Both the position numbers and the translations under genes were made by a program. Below, in pieces: positions 51,928 to 61,803 of a stretch of 64,000 nt of DNA. The notes under the pieces were generated by a model. It was not told the DNA's origin and searched no databases. It saw only the letters and a program-made list of their open reading frames with translations. Source of the DNA: Rhodospirillales bacterium (GTDB lineage Bacteria > Pseudomonadota > Alphaproteobacteria > Rhodospirillales > Defluviicoccaceae); the NCBI GenBank assembly GCA_016712595.1, contig JADJQT010000002.1, positions 682,001 to 746,000 of the forward strand, read 5' to 3'. How positions within the stretch are numbered: the stretch's first letter is position 1; each line of letters opens with the position of its first letter.

Positions 51928-52151
51928 GGGGGGGTCCTCCCGTGGGCGTTTCGCCTTGGTGTGCCCCGCACCAGCGCAGGGCAAGTGTCGACCGCGTAAA
52001 GCGAGCCTAGCGCCGCTTCAATCCGAATCAAGACCGAATGGTGAAAGCGGTGCCAGCACGTGCGTACCATCAAAGCAGCGGTGGCCGGCGGCAATCGCCC
52101 ACGCTATAAGCCCCGCAGCCCCTTGTTTTCGAACGGAGCCTTCGTCGTCCG

Positions 52152-53507
52152 ATGCGCGCGTTGCAGGATCCGTCGCGGCTGCTGGTTATCGGCTTTGCCG
52201 GCGCGATGGTGCTGGGCGGCTTGGTTCTGGCCCTGCCGATCGCCCACCGCGCCGCGCCGGTCAGCTTCATCGATGCGCTGTTTACCGCGGCGAGCGCGGT
52301 GTGCGTGACCGGCCTGAACGTGGTCGATACCGGGAGCCGGTACAGTGGATTCGGCCAGGCGGTGATTCTTTTGCTGATCCAGATCGGCGGGGTCGGCATC
52401 ACCACCCTATCGACCGGTTTCTTCCTTTTGCTCCGCCAGCGCGTTTCTCTCTCCAGTATCGATGCGGTCTCGTCGAGCTTTGTATCCAACCGCAAGCTCG
52501 CCTACGGGGCGCTGCTGCGCCGGGTGCTGGCGTGGACGATGGTGATCGAGACTGCTGGCGCGGCGATCCTGTTCGTCGAGGAGAGTCGCCGGCTGCCGCT
52601 CGGCGATGCACTGTGGTACTCGGTCTTCCACGCGATCAGCGCGTTCTGCAACGCCGGCTTTGCGCTGCGTGCCGACAACCTGGTGGGTGATCGCGACAAC
52701 CCTATGATCGTGCTGCCGATCGCCCTGCTGATCATCATCGGCGGCCTTGGCTTCAGCGTGATTACCGAAATTGCCGCTTGGCTCCGTCGGCCGCCGGGCG
52801 GGCGGCTGCAGGAACTCAGCTTGCATTCGCGAACCGCGCTCGTGGTCACCGCCATTCTTCTTGTGTCCGGTGCCATCGCCTTCGCCGTGCTCGAACGGCA
52901 GAACGTGCTTGCCGGGGCTGGCGCTGGCGACGTCGTGCTGACCAGCTTCTTTGCGTCGGTCACCGCCCGCACCGCCGGGTTCAACACCGTTTCCTACAAC
53001 GATCTCACCGCCGCTACGCTCTACGTGACCATTGCCCTGATGTTCGTCGGCGGCTGCCCCGGCTCGACCGCGGGCGGGATCAAGGCGACGACGCTGGCGG
53101 TGCTGTTCGCGCTCGGCCGGGCGCGCCTGCGCGGCGACACGCACCCGCGGATCGGCAATCGCAGCATCGCCGCCGATACCTTGAACAAGGCGATGATCAT
53201 TCTCGTCCTTGCCGGGATCGTCGTCATTGTTGCCGTTATCGTGCTCGCCGCCTGCGAGGTGGCGCAGGAGCGGGCGCACAACTCCTTGCAATGGTCCCTG
53301 GGCCTGCTGTTTGAGGTCGTCTCGGCCCTGTGCACCGTCGGGTTGACCACCGGCATCACCCCTGACCTCAACATTGCCGGCAAGATCGTGCTGATCGTGT
53401 TGATGTTCGTCGGTCGTCTCGGCCCGCTGACGCTCGCGGTGGCCATCTCGCGCCGTCGCCCGCGCCCCGCGATCCGCTACGCCGAAGAGCCGCTGATGGT
53501 CGGCTGA
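52152..53507 (+). CDS. TrkH/KtrB-family potassium transporter subunit
   Basis: A 451-residue inner-membrane protein with four membrane-pore-membrane repeats. The pore loops are visible as AVCVTGLNVVDTG, FCNAGFALR, RTAGFNTVS and LCTVGLTTGITP, each with the selectivity-filter Gly. It takes up K+ (or Na+/K+). The cytosolic TrkA/KtrA partner follows 16 bases downstream. At this length it is closer to KtrB than to the E. coli TrkH. It is divergent from the EF-G-like gene. Confidence 0.93.
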   Translation: MRALQDPSRLLVIGFAGAMVLGGLVLALPIAHRAAPVSFIDALFTAASAVCVTGLNVVDTGSRYSGFGQAVILLLIQIGGVGITTLSTGFFLLLRQRVSLSSIDAVSSSFVSNRKLAYGALLRRVLAWTMVIETAGAAILFVEESRRLPLGDALWYSVFHAISAFCNAGFALRADNLVGDRDNPMIVLPIALLIIIGGLGFSVITEIAAWLRRPPGGRLQELSLHSRTALVVTAILLVSGAIAFAVLERQNVLAGAGAGDVVLTSFFASVTARTAGFNTVSYNDLTAATLYVTIALMFVGGCPGSTAGGIKATTLAVLFALGRARLRGDTHPRIGNRSIAADTLNKAMIILVLAGIVVIVAVIVLAACEVAQERAHNSLQWSLGLLFEVVSALCTVGLTTGITPDLNIAGKIVLIVLMFVGRLGPLTLAVAISRRRPRPAIRYAEEPLMVG

Positions 53508-53523
53508 GCCAACGAGGTAAACG

Positions 53524-54186
53524 ATGCGAATCGCCGTCCTGGGTCTCGGAGACTTCGGCTTCAACCTTGCCGTCTGGCTGAACGCGCTCGGCAACGACGT
53601 CATCGCCGTCGATAAGTCCGCCGCCACCGTGCAGCGGATCATGGGGCAGGTCGGCAAGGCGATCGTCGCCGATGCCGCCGATCACGAGGCCCTCGACGAA
53701 ATCGGCATTCGCGAGGTTGATGTCGCGCTGATCTCCGTCGGCCGACGCCTCGAGACCACCGTGCTCCTCACCCATTACCTGCGCGAGATCGGCGTGCCGC
53801 GCATCGTGGTCAAGGTTGTGGACGACGAGCACCGGCGCATCCTGACGCTGGTCGGCGCCTCCGCGGTCGTTCAGCCGGACCGGGATATCGCCGCCAAGGT
53901 CGCCGCCTCGCTGACCTTTCCCGATGTCGTCGACTACGTCACGCTACAACATCAGGCGCGCATCCTCGCCGTGAAGGCGCAGCAGAGCTGGCTGGGGCAG
54001 ACCTGCGCCGCCATTGAGCGCGACGCTGGCAACCGCTTCCGGGTGATCGCGCTCGACCCCGCTGGCGAAGACCGGCCACCACAGGTTCCCTCGCCCGAAA
54101 CCATCATCACCGCGGGCGACACGTTGGTGCTCATGGGCGAGCTCGTCGATCTCTTGGGCGAACTGGATACCGCCAGAGGCCGCTGA
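53524..54186 (+). CDS. TrkA/KtrA potassium channel regulatory subunit
   Basis: A 220-residue cytosolic protein with an N-terminal RCK Rossmann domain (VLGLGDFGFNLAVWLNALG, nucleotide-binding) and a C-terminal TrkA_C domain from ~residue 140. Binding of NAD(H)/ATP-type ligands gates the adjacent membrane subunit. The gene starts 16 bases after the transporter gene with its own ATG. The decayed sulfatase-modifying gene converges on its end. Confidence 0.95.
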   Translation: MRIAVLGLGDFGFNLAVWLNALGNDVIAVDKSAATVQRIMGQVGKAIVADAADHEALDEIGIREVDVALISVGRRLETTVLLTHYLREIGVPRIVVKVVDDEHRRILTLVGASAVVQPDRDIAAKVAASLTFPDVVDYVTLQHQARILAVKAQQSWLGQTCAAIERDAGNRFRVIALDPAGEDRPPQVPSPETIITAGDTLVLMGELVDLLGELDTARGR

Positions 54187-54209
54187 CCGTGGGCGCGCCT
54201 GCCTCGCGT

Positions 54210-55104
54210 CTGGTGCGATGGCTGAGGTGGCGCGCCAGCATCGGCCGGTCGCACACTGGTGATCACCCGAAAGCCGACGATGTTGTCGCGGCCGTCCGCC
54301 TCGCCCCAGCCGCGCGCCGACGCGCGTATCTGCTCGGACGAGGAAGAATCCCGCGAGCCACTGCGCAGCACGTGCTTATCGCACCCCTTGCGCGCGACGG
54401 GCGGCACTCCCGTCGGCGAGGCATCGCGGTAGTCGCTGCGCCAACAGTCCTCAATTCATTCCCAAACGTTACCGCTGGTATCGAAGAGTCCAAAGGGATT
54501 GGCTGGGAACGAGGCGACCGGCGCGGTCTGCTGACCGTCCCGGGTGCTGCCGCAGTCGCGGCAGACCGTATGGTCGTGGCCGACGTCCGCCCCCCCCCAT
54601 CCTTCGTGATTGGGCTGCAGCCCGTCGCAGCCTTTATCGGCAACGCAGGTCTGCCACTGCGCGAAGGTGATCTCGCTGCGCCCGATCGCGAATGGCTGAT
54701 CGATCGTGACCTGGTGCTACGGGCGTTCGGAGTCTGCGGCGTCGGCGTCACCGTCAGCCGCGCCCATCGTGAAGCGTCCGGCGGAATCACCATCATCTTT
54801 GGGCAGGTCCCGCAATCCTTGAAGCCGGGGGGGCCTTGAAGCCGGGGGGGATCTCGAAACCGGGAGGGGAAGCCGCCGCTTCGGGCGCCGCCGCCGGCGT
54901 CTCGACAGCGACGGCCGGCACCGGCGGGGCCTTTTGGTGGATCACCAGATAAGCGATCAGGGTGGCGATGGCGAGACCGCCGATGACGAAAGCGAGGCGT
55001 TTGCCGCGGGAGCGGTTGGGCATAACCAACGGGTGCTGCAACGGCTCGGAGGCATTTTCCCCGGCCGAGGACGTCTGCCCTTCCGCTGTCTGATCGTCCG
55101 CCAT
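54210..55104 (-). pseudogene. Formylglycine-generating-enzyme-like (SUMF1 domain) protein, broken
   Basis: The N-terminal ~100 residues are intact and membrane-anchored (KRLAFVIGGLAIATLIAYLVI), followed by an Ala/Pro-rich linker. The SUMF1/FGE-sulfatase domain then appears in pieces: FKDCGTCPKMMVIPPD, next RFTMGAADGDADAADSERP in another frame, then QVTIDQPFAIGRSEITFAQW, LFDTSGNVWE, and the end ARGWGEADGRDN with GFRV. At 54456-54458 a TGA replaces the Trp expected in NVWEWIEDCW. Three or more frame changes and this nonsense codon make it a pseudogene or a badly sequenced gene. Short G/C runs lie nearby. Confidence 0.75.
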
Positions 55105-55192
55105 GATTCCGCCCGAATCCGATCTGGTGCGGCGCCTTCATAGGACGGCGCTCATCGGCTGTTAAAGCCAGAACTACCCGCTGTTGTCGTCC

Positions 55193-56395
55193 TCAGACCA
55201 GCGCGGCGCACGCTCGCTGGATGCGCCGGCAGGCTTCCTCCAACGCCGATGTCGCTGTGGCGTAGGAAATGCGGAAGTAGGGGGAGAGGCCGAATGCGGC
55301 CCCGTGCACGCAGGCAACGCCTTCCGCTTCCAGCAGATAGGTGACGAAGTCCTCGTCGGTGGCGATCGTCTTGCCGTCGGGGGTGCGGCGGCCAATCGTA
55401 CCGGCACAGGAGGGATAGACGTAAAACGCGCCGTCCGGGCAGGTGCAATCCAGACCCATGGTCTGGTTGAGCATGCCGACGACAAGATCGCGGCGCTCCT
55501 TGAAGACGGCATTGTTCTGGGCGATGAAGTCCTGGGGCCCGTTGAGCGCTGCTACCGCCGCCGCCTGGCTGATTGACGAGGTGTGCGTCGTCGATTGCGA
55601 TTGGATCATGTTCATCGCCGCGATCAGCGGTTTCGGGCCGGCGGCATAGCCCACGCGCCAGCCGGTCATGCTGTAGGCCTTCGAGCAGCCGTTAAGGGTC
55701 AGCGTCCGCTCGGCAAGGCGCGGTTCGATCTGTGCCGGCGTGGTGAAACGGAAGTCGTCGTAGATGACGTGCTCGTAGATATCGTCGCTCATCACCCAGA
55801 CGCGCGGATGCTCCGCGAGAACGTTGCAGATCTCCCGCATCTCATGTTCGCTATAGGCAGCTCCGGTCGGGTTGGACGGCGAGTTGAGGATCACCCACTT
55901 TGTCCGCCGGGTGATCGCCCGATCGAGATCGGCGGGATCGAGCTTGAACCCGCGCTCAGCGGCGCAGGGCACGATGACCGGATCGGCTTCGGCGAGCAGC
56001 ACGATGTCGGGGTAGGAAACCCAGTACGGCGCCGGGATGATCACCTCGTCGCCTGGGTCGAGCGACGCCATCAGCGCGTTGTAAATCGATTGCTTGCCAC
56101 CGCAGGCGACGGAAATCTGATCCGGCGCGTAGGTGAGCCCGTTTTCCCGCGCGAACTTGGCCGAAATGGCCTGTCGTAACGCCAGCGTGCCGGCAACGGC
56201 GGTATATTTGGTCTCGCCGCGATCGATCGCGGCCTTGGCGGCGTCCTTAATGTGCTGTGGCGTATCGAAGTCGGGCTCGCCCGCGCCAAGACCGATGACG
56301 TCGCGACCCGCGGCCTTGAGCTCGGCCGCCTTCTGCGTGACCGCGATGGTCGGCGACGGCTTGATGCGAGCGAGGCGTTGGGCGAGAAAGGACAT
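55193..56395 (-). CDS. aspC: PLP-dependent aspartate aminotransferase
   Basis: A 400-residue fold-type I aminotransferase of the aspartate/prephenate group, interconverting aspartate and oxaloacetate with glutamate/2-oxoglutarate. Motifs are VIGLGAGEPDFDTP, ILNSPSNPTGAAYS, the PLP Lys in LNGCSKAYSMTGWRVGY, and the substrate carboxylate Arg in FRISYA. ATG 56395 has GGAG ~9 bases upstream and starts the conserved MSFLAQRLARIKPSPT. It is divergent from the DUF6635-like gene. Confidence 0.95.
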   Translation of the reverse strand: MSFLAQRLARIKPSPTIAVTQKAAELKAAGRDVIGLGAGEPDFDTPQHIKDAAKAAIDRGETKYTAVAGTLALRQAISAKFARENGLTYAPDQISVACGGKQSIYNALMASLDPGDEVIIPAPYWVSYPDIVLLAEADPVIVPCAAERGFKLDPADLDRAITRRTKWVILNSPSNPTGAAYSEHEMREICNVLAEHPRVWVMSDDIYEHVIYDDFRFTTPAQIEPRLAERTLTLNGCSKAYSMTGWRVGYAAGPKPLIAAMNMIQSQSTTHTSSISQAAAVAALNGPQDFIAQNNAVFKERRDLVVGMLNQTMGLDCTCPDGAFYVYPSCAGTIGRRTPDGKTIATDEDFVTYLLEAEGVACVHGAAFGLSPYFRISYATATSALEEACRRIQRACAALV

Positions 56396-56498
56396 CTGAA
56401 AGCTCCGGTCGATTGCACATATGAGCAGGAGAGTAAGCCGCCGGCGGCAGACCTGCAACGGCGTCCGGCCGCCGGTACAATTATGTGACGAGTGTGCG

Positions 56499-57500
56499 AT
56501 GATCCCGCCGGAAGACGCCGGGCCGACGGCTGATTTGCCGGGCGCGGCCGAGATCGAGACGATTTTTGCCGCTGCTGTCGCGCGCTGGGCTGCGGCGTGC
56601 CACGGGCGGGTGGACGACTTCGCTCGTGCTAATTTCAGCCTCGCCGGCACCTTTCGCCTCCACCGGCGGGCCTTCGGCCTCGATCTGCTGCGCGCCCCCG
56701 CCAATGTCGCGCTCGTTCCGGTGCATCTGCTGATACAACTCGCCGCGAGCGGACTGGGACGGATGCGCGTCCGCAGTGCGGCGCGCTGGTTGCGTCGCCG
56801 CAACGTGTTCCTTGCCACCAGCGTCGCGCGCGAGCTTGTCTGGCGGTTGCACGTCGATCTGTTGGGGCTTCCCTGTCGTGACCGGGCCCGTGAATCGACG
56901 AAGGACGCCCTGGCGGAGGCGCTCCTCGCCGATCCGGCGCTCGCGGCCCGTTTTGGTGCGGCGTCGGCGCGCGTCCTGCGCCATCGCGACGATCCCTTGG
57001 TACGTCAACGGCTCGGCGCCACGCTCGACACCTACACGGGCGCGCGCACCGCCGCCGCCGAGCTGGTAAACAACATGATGCTGGCGGGCGCCGGTGCCAG
57101 CGCTTTTCAGAAACTGACGCCGGGCGCCTTGTCGCTGGGCCCGCTGCTCGCCGGCCTTGTCGCCCAGCACCTCGCCATCGCCAGCTTCCCCCTGGGCGCG
57201 AGTCTCGGCTCACTATGGTACGGCGTCGTCGTAGCGCAGCCTTCGGCCGCGCTCGTCGCCGGGGTGACCGCCGGCCTGATGCTGGGCGCGGCGATGCTCA
57301 CCGCGTTCGCCGGCATCGTCAGCGATCCGCTGCAGCGGGCATTGGGTCTGCATCAGCGCCGGCTTCACCGCCTGATCGATGCGCTGGCGCGGCAGCTCGG
57401 TGGGGATGGCGAGGCCTCGTTGCGGTTGCGCGATCACTACGCCGCCCGCCTGTTCGATGTCATCGACGCACTGAACACCGCCGCGCGTCTCGCCGGCTGA
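56499..57500 (+). CDS. DUF6635-like membrane-associated protein
   Basis: About 333 residues. The N-terminal block HGRVDDFARANFSLAGTFRLH with AFGLDLLRAPANVALVP resembles the DUF6635 family as I remember it. Hydrophobic, Gly/Ala-rich stretches later in the protein (AGAGASAFQKLTPGALSLG, LVAGVTAGLMLGAAMLTAF) suggest membrane contact. ATG 56499 is the first plausible start. It is divergent from aspC and converges on a secreted-protein gene 8 bases away. Function unknown. Confidence 0.65.
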   Translation: MIPPEDAGPTADLPGAAEIETIFAAAVARWAAACHGRVDDFARANFSLAGTFRLHRRAFGLDLLRAPANVALVPVHLLIQLAASGLGRMRVRSAARWLRRRNVFLATSVARELVWRLHVDLLGLPCRDRARESTKDALAEALLADPALAARFGAASARVLRHRDDPLVRQRLGATLDTYTGARTAAAELVNNMMLAGAGASAFQKLTPGALSLGPLLAGLVAQHLAIASFPLGASLGSLWYGVVVAQPSAALVAGVTAGLMLGAAMLTAFAGIVSDPLQRALGLHQRRLHRLIDALARQLGGDGEASLRLRDHYAARLFDVIDALNTAARLAG

Positions 57501-57508
57501 GGCGCCGT

Positions 57509-58291
57509 TCACGGCTCTTCAGTGGTGACCAGAACCGAAGTCTGCGCCGCGACCGGCGGGAATGTCTCGACTGACCATACCGGCGTGCCGGTGGCGGTCA
57601 CGAAATTGACGGTTGTCGCCGTCACCACCGGACGCACCGCGGTGAGCGTCCGGCTCTCGCCGGGCGCGAGCGAGGCAATCGTGGCGATCGGTTGAGGAAC
57701 GAACTGGTCGTCGATAACGGCGACGTTGGTCAGGCTTGTCGTCGCGTCGAGGTTGGCGAGCGCATGGCAGTAGGTCACGTCGGCCCCAAAATCGACGGTG
57801 ATCTCGGCTGCGCCCGGGCATGGGTCGACGGTCGCGGTGACGCTCAGACCGAGGCCGGGGGCAGCCTTGATCATGGTGATTTCGCCGGCGCTGCAGGCCA
57901 ATGGTCGATAGAACGCATCATGGCCCTCGCCCGTCGCCGCGTGCGTGCCGAACGCTGCCTCGCCGGTGATCGAGACGAAGTCGGAGGTCTCGCCAGCGCC
58001 GGTCTCGTCAAGCAGGCCCGGCACGACGCCCAGGATCGCGTCGGAGATGGCGACACCGTCGAGGTCGATGTTGGTCTCGTTGCGGACCTGATAGCACCAC
58101 AACACCGGCGTACCAGGGGGAACGGCCAGCGGATTGAGCCCCGGACAGGACGCGCCGGCCACGACGGCCGTGGCGGATACGACGATCGCGCACGTGCCGG
58201 TCAGGGGCGGGGGTGCCGCCGCGCCGTCCCAGGCGGCGAGGCCGATCATCAGCCCGCCCGCTGCGCTCGCCCCGATGCGACGCATCATCAT
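57509..58291 (-). CDS. Secreted protein with two DUF11-like repeats
   Basis: About 260 residues. A signal peptide (RRIGASAAGGLMIGLAAW, cleavage after DGAAA) precedes two similar ~110-residue beta-rich units, each with a Cys-containing WCYQVRNETNIDLDGVAISD- or TYCHALANLDATTSLTNVAV-like core. This recalls DUF11-type adhesion or envelope repeats. Three consecutive ATGs (58291, 58288, 58285) make the exact start uncertain. It is divergent from uvrB. No catalytic motif is visible. Confidence 0.75.
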   Translation of the reverse strand: MMMRRIGASAAGGLMIGLAAWDGAAAPPPLTGTCAIVVSATAVVAGASCPGLNPLAVPPGTPVLWCYQVRNETNIDLDGVAISDAILGVVPGLLDETGAGETSDFVSITGEAAFGTHAATGEGHDAFYRPLACSAGEITMIKAAPGLGLSVTATVDPCPGAAEITVDFGADVTYCHALANLDATTSLTNVAVIDDQFVPQPIATIASLAPGESRTLTAVRPVVTATTVNFVTATGTPVWSVETFPPVAAQTSVLVTTEEP

Positions 58292-58469
58292 GTCTCGCGC
58301 CTCGTGGTTGTCTCGCTGACATTCCGTCACCCGCGCCGTGCAACCGCCAGACGTACCCGACCGCCAGCGCCCGGCAAAGCGACGGTTTTACGAAGATCGT
58401 CCGGTTGTTGGTTCTCGGCGGCGACCTCGCCACTGGCAACCCGGCTGGCGCATCCCTATAAACGAGGCC

Positions 58470-60647
58470 ATGGTCGCGTTTACCAATCCCGCCATCTTCA
58501 TGCCGGCCAGGCGGCCGCCGGTGGCGTTCACCCGTCGCTTCGCGCTTGCCTCAGGCTATCGACCGGCCGGCGACCAGCCGCAGGCGATCGCGGCGCTGAT
58601 CGCGGGACTCGAAGGCGGCGAGCGCGATCAGGTGCTGCTCGGCGTCACCGGGTCCGGCAAGACGTTCACCGTCGCCAACGTCATTGCGGCCGTCCAGCGG
58701 CCGACGCTGGTACTGGCGCCCAACAAGATCCTGGCGGCCCAGCTCTATGCCGAGATGAAGGGATTTTTCCCCGAGAACGCCGTCGAGTATTTCGTTTCGT
58801 ATTACGACTACTACCAGCCGGAAGCCTACGTTCCACGCACCGATACCTACATCGCCAAGGATTCATCGATCAACGAGCAGATCGATCGGATGCGCCACGC
58901 CGCCACCCGGGCGCTGCTCGAGCGCAACGACGTGATCATCGTCGCCTCGGTCTCGTGCATCTATGGCATCGGCGCGGTCGAAACTTACGCGCAGATGGTG
59001 TTGACGCTGGCGACCGGGCAGACGATCGAGCGCAAGGCGCTGCTGCAGCGGCTCGTGGAGTTGCAGTACAAGCGCAACGATCTCGCCTTCGCCCGTGGCT
59101 TTTTCCGCGCGCCTGGCGACATTGTCGAGGTGTTCCCCTCGCACCTCGAGGACCGGGCTTGGAAGCTGTCGATGTTTGGGGACGAAATCGAGACGATTTG
59201 GGAGATCGACCCGCTGACCGGCGAGAAGCTCGGCCGGCTGGATGAGATCGTCATCTATCCGAACAGCCACTACGTAACGCCGCGGCCAACCCTGCAGCAG
59301 GCCGTTCCCCGTATCAAGCAGGAGCTGAAGGCACGGATCGAGGAGTTTGTTCGCGACGGCCACCTCCTCGAGGCCCAGCGGCTGCAGGAGCGCACGACCT
59401 ACGATATCGAGATGCTGGAGACCGTCGGCGTATGCAGCGGCATCGAGAACTATTCGCGCTACCTGACCGGCCGCAATCCCGGTGAGCCGCCGCCGACCCT
59501 GTTCGAATACATTCCCGAGAACGCCTTGCTCGTCGTCGATGAGAGTCACGTCACCGTCCCTCAGCTCGGCGCGATGTTTCGCGGCGACTTCCAGCGCAAG
59601 TCGACACTCGCCGAGTACGGCTTCCGCCTGCCGTCCTGCGCCGACAACCGGCCGCTGAAGTTCGAGGAATGGCGCCAGATGCGCCCGCAGACGATCTTCG
59701 TCTCGGCGACGCCCGGACCGTGGGAACTGGAGCAGACGGGCGGGGTGATCATCGAGCAGGTGGTCCGCCCGACCGGGCTGATCGATCCGCTGTGCATCGT
59801 CCGGCCGGTGGAAAGGCAGGTCGACGACCTGATGGGCGAATGCCGCACCGCCGCTGCCGCCGGTGGTCGCGTCCTGGTCACCACCTTGACCAAGCGCATG
59901 GCCGAGGACCTCACGGAATACCTGCACGAGCAGGGCGTGCGCGTGCGCTACATGCATTCGGACGTCGATACGCTCGAGCGCATCGAGATCATCCGTGACC
60001 TCAGGCTGGGTGCCTTCGACGTGTTGATCGGCATCAACCTGTTGCGCGAGGGACTCGATATCCCCGAATGTGTGCTTGTCGCCATCCTCGACGCCGACAA
60101 GGAAGGCTATCTCCGATCGAAAACCTCGCTGGTGCAGACCATCGGTCGCGCGGCGCGGAACGTCGACGGCCGTGTCATCCTCTACGCCGACAAGATAACC
60201 GACTCGCTCGACTATGCGCTGCGGGAGACCGAGCGCCGACGCGAGAAGCAGATGGCCTACAATGCCGAGCACGGCATTACCCCCAAGAGCGTCAAGAAGG
60301 GCATCGCCGACGTGCTGCAAAGCGTCTATGAGGCGGACTACGTCACCGTCGATCTCGGCGCTGCCGGCGCGACGGCCGTTGTCGGCAAGGATCTCAAGGC
60401 GGTGATCGGCGAGCTGGAAAAAAAGATGCGCGCGGCCGCCGCTAATCTCGAATTTGAGGACGCGGCCCGGTTCCGCGACGAGATCCGCCGGCTCGAGGTG
60501 CACGAAATGGGCCTCGATCGGCCAGGGATGGCACCACCGCCGCTGCTCGCCTCCATGGATGACGCGTCGGCGAAAGCTGGCGATCCGTCCCGGGCAAAAG
60601 GCCGGGCCGGATCGCGCCGGCCCGAACGGAACCAGGGGCGGCGGTAG
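58470..60647 (+). CDS. uvrB: Excinuclease ABC subunit B
   Basis: A 725-residue damage-verification helicase of nucleotide excision repair, acting with UvrA and UvrC. The Walker A motif is GVTGSGKTFT, the beta-hairpin is YDYYQPEAYVPRTDTYI, the DEAD-like box is VVDESHVTVPQ, and helicase motifs include GINLLREGLDIPE and QTIGRAARN. The C-terminal UvrC-binding UVR motif is LEFEDAARFRDEIRRLE. ATG 58470 starts the family-like N-terminus; the frame is open 132 bases further. I found no GTTC-N7-GTTC SOS site upstream. Confidence 0.97.
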   Translation: MVAFTNPAIFMPARRPPVAFTRRFALASGYRPAGDQPQAIAALIAGLEGGERDQVLLGVTGSGKTFTVANVIAAVQRPTLVLAPNKILAAQLYAEMKGFFPENAVEYFVSYYDYYQPEAYVPRTDTYIAKDSSINEQIDRMRHAATRALLERNDVIIVASVSCIYGIGAVETYAQMVLTLATGQTIERKALLQRLVELQYKRNDLAFARGFFRAPGDIVEVFPSHLEDRAWKLSMFGDEIETIWEIDPLTGEKLGRLDEIVIYPNSHYVTPRPTLQQAVPRIKQELKARIEEFVRDGHLLEAQRLQERTTYDIEMLETVGVCSGIENYSRYLTGRNPGEPPPTLFEYIPENALLVVDESHVTVPQLGAMFRGDFQRKSTLAEYGFRLPSCADNRPLKFEEWRQMRPQTIFVSATPGPWELEQTGGVIIEQVVRPTGLIDPLCIVRPVERQVDDLMGECRTAAAAGGRVLVTTLTKRMAEDLTEYLHEQGVRVRYMHSDVDTLERIEIIRDLRLGAFDVLIGINLLREGLDIPECVLVAILDADKEGYLRSKTSLVQTIGRAARNVDGRVILYADKITDSLDYALRETERRREKQMAYNAEHGITPKSVKKGIADVLQSVYEADYVTVDLGAAGATAVVGKDLKAVIGELEKKMRAAAANLEFEDAARFRDEIRRLEVHEMGLDRPGMAPPPLLASMDDASAKAGDPSRAKGRAGSRRPERNQGRR

Positions 60648-60869
60648 GCACCCGGCCGCGGCGCCTCGTTCCGGAAAGCAGGTGTTCTCGCGCATGCCGG
60701 GTTTCCGGCGCCGGTAGGCAACGAAAGCTCAACCTTCGGTGGGTTGCGACCACGGGTTGGTGACGCGCCACGGTGGACAGTCCGGAATTTTCCTCAATTG
60801 ACGATTGGGCAATTTCCAGGCAATTTTATTGCAATAGACAATTAGTGACAACGAGCGAGGACTCGCCGG

Positions 60870-61088
60870 ATGCTGCCGAATCCGTTTACCGCCCTCTTAA
60901 AACTACAACTCAGCCTTGTGCGCGATGGCATGGCGCTCTATAGCGCTCTCCTTGAGCCGTGGCTGGCCTTCGAGCCGCAAAACACGCGCCAGGGCGGGAT
61001 GGCACCCGGCCGCGGTCTCGTTCCCGTTCGGATTCCGGTGAAGGTCAATGCGAACACCATCGCGTCCGACAGGTCCATTCGCCGCTAG
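60870..61088 (+). CDS. Small protein of unknown function
   Basis: A 72-residue frame beginning MLPNPFTALLKLQLSLVRDG, with an amphipathic helical first half and a VPVRIPVKVNAN segment. It is preceded by an AT-rich stretch with a TTGACG hexamer at 60798-60803 as a possible -35. A GAGGA sequence lies about 10 bases before the ATG. No family is recognised; it is reported because composition, start signal and leader agree. Confidence 0.45.
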   Translation: MLPNPFTALLKLQLSLVRDGMALYSALLEPWLAFEPQNTRQGGMAPGRGLVPVRIPVKVNANTIASDRSIRR

Positions 61089-61316
61089 GTCTCGGGCAGT
61101 CTTCTTGAGTACGCCGAACGTGGCGGAGTATGCGGCGGAGGTTTGCCGTGCACGGGCACGTGGCGCTTGTGGCGCAATCTTCTGCCGCTTAAATTGCGGG
61201 CGAGGACGAGTAAGGTGGCACCTGTGCCTCGCTCAGGTTGACGTCTCACGTCGACGGACGTCTGGATAGACGCTGGACCACCGGCAAAGCGAGGCGAAGA
61301 GCACGACAGCAAAGAC

Positions 61317-61402
61317 GCGGGCGTGGCGGAATGGCAGACGCGCCGGACTCAAAATCCGGTTCTGGTGACAGAGTGTCGGTTCGACCCCGACCGCCCGCAC
61401 CA
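61317..61402 (+). tRNA. tRNA-Leu(CAA)
   Basis: An 86-base type II cloverleaf with acceptor stem GCGGGCG/CGCCCGC, discriminator A and an encoded CCA. The anticodon loop is CTCAAAA, anticodon CAA (reads UUG). A long variable arm is present. A CTTTTTT run directly after the CCA probably ends the transcript. Confidence 0.96.
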
Positions 61403-61803
61403 CTTTTTTCTGGTCGAGATTGCCGCGAAGCGGACCGGTTTCGGGCTGCTCGCCGCTCTTTGATAATCGCCGAGACGCAATGGTCGAGGCGGATGATGCC
61501 ATTGCTGGTAGCCAATATTGCGCGAAACCAGTGGCAGGATTTGCTGTGTGGAACGCGCCAGGGTGCCTTGAACAGGACTTAACGTCGTCCTAGCGCCGGT
61601 CATCGGCTGGGAGCCGTCTGGGAACGCGCAGCGCCTGCGGGCGACAAGGTCTTCGCGCGAGCGGCGCATTAAACCTTCAGCTGAACCTTCGTTCAATTCT
61701 CAATCTAGTTCCGGGTTCGTGATACGATAGCGCACGCTCCAATGCATTTTTTCCGCATAGTACACGCGACGGCTGTTTTCGTCAGCCGATAAAGGGGGGG
61801 AGG
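61403..61803. other. No gene seen after tRNA-Leu
   Basis: About 400 bases without a supportable gene. I looked for a repeat of the tRNA 3' end, as an integrated element would leave, and found none in the window. Confidence 0.45.

Noticed and set aside
54456..54458. In-frame TGA as possible recoding (for example selenocysteine)
   Set aside because: The expected residue is Trp, no selenocysteine element is seen, and other frame breaks lie in the same gene.
58292..58469. SOS box upstream of uvrB
   Set aside because: No GTTC-N7-GTTC or its complement was found in the gap.
58863..60695. Long minus-strand frame opposite uvrB
   Set aside because: Antisense shadow of uvrB in GC-rich DNA, without motifs.
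61317..61803. Integrated element at tRNA-Leu
   Set aside because: No integrase, no direct repeat of the tRNA 3' end, and normal genes follow.
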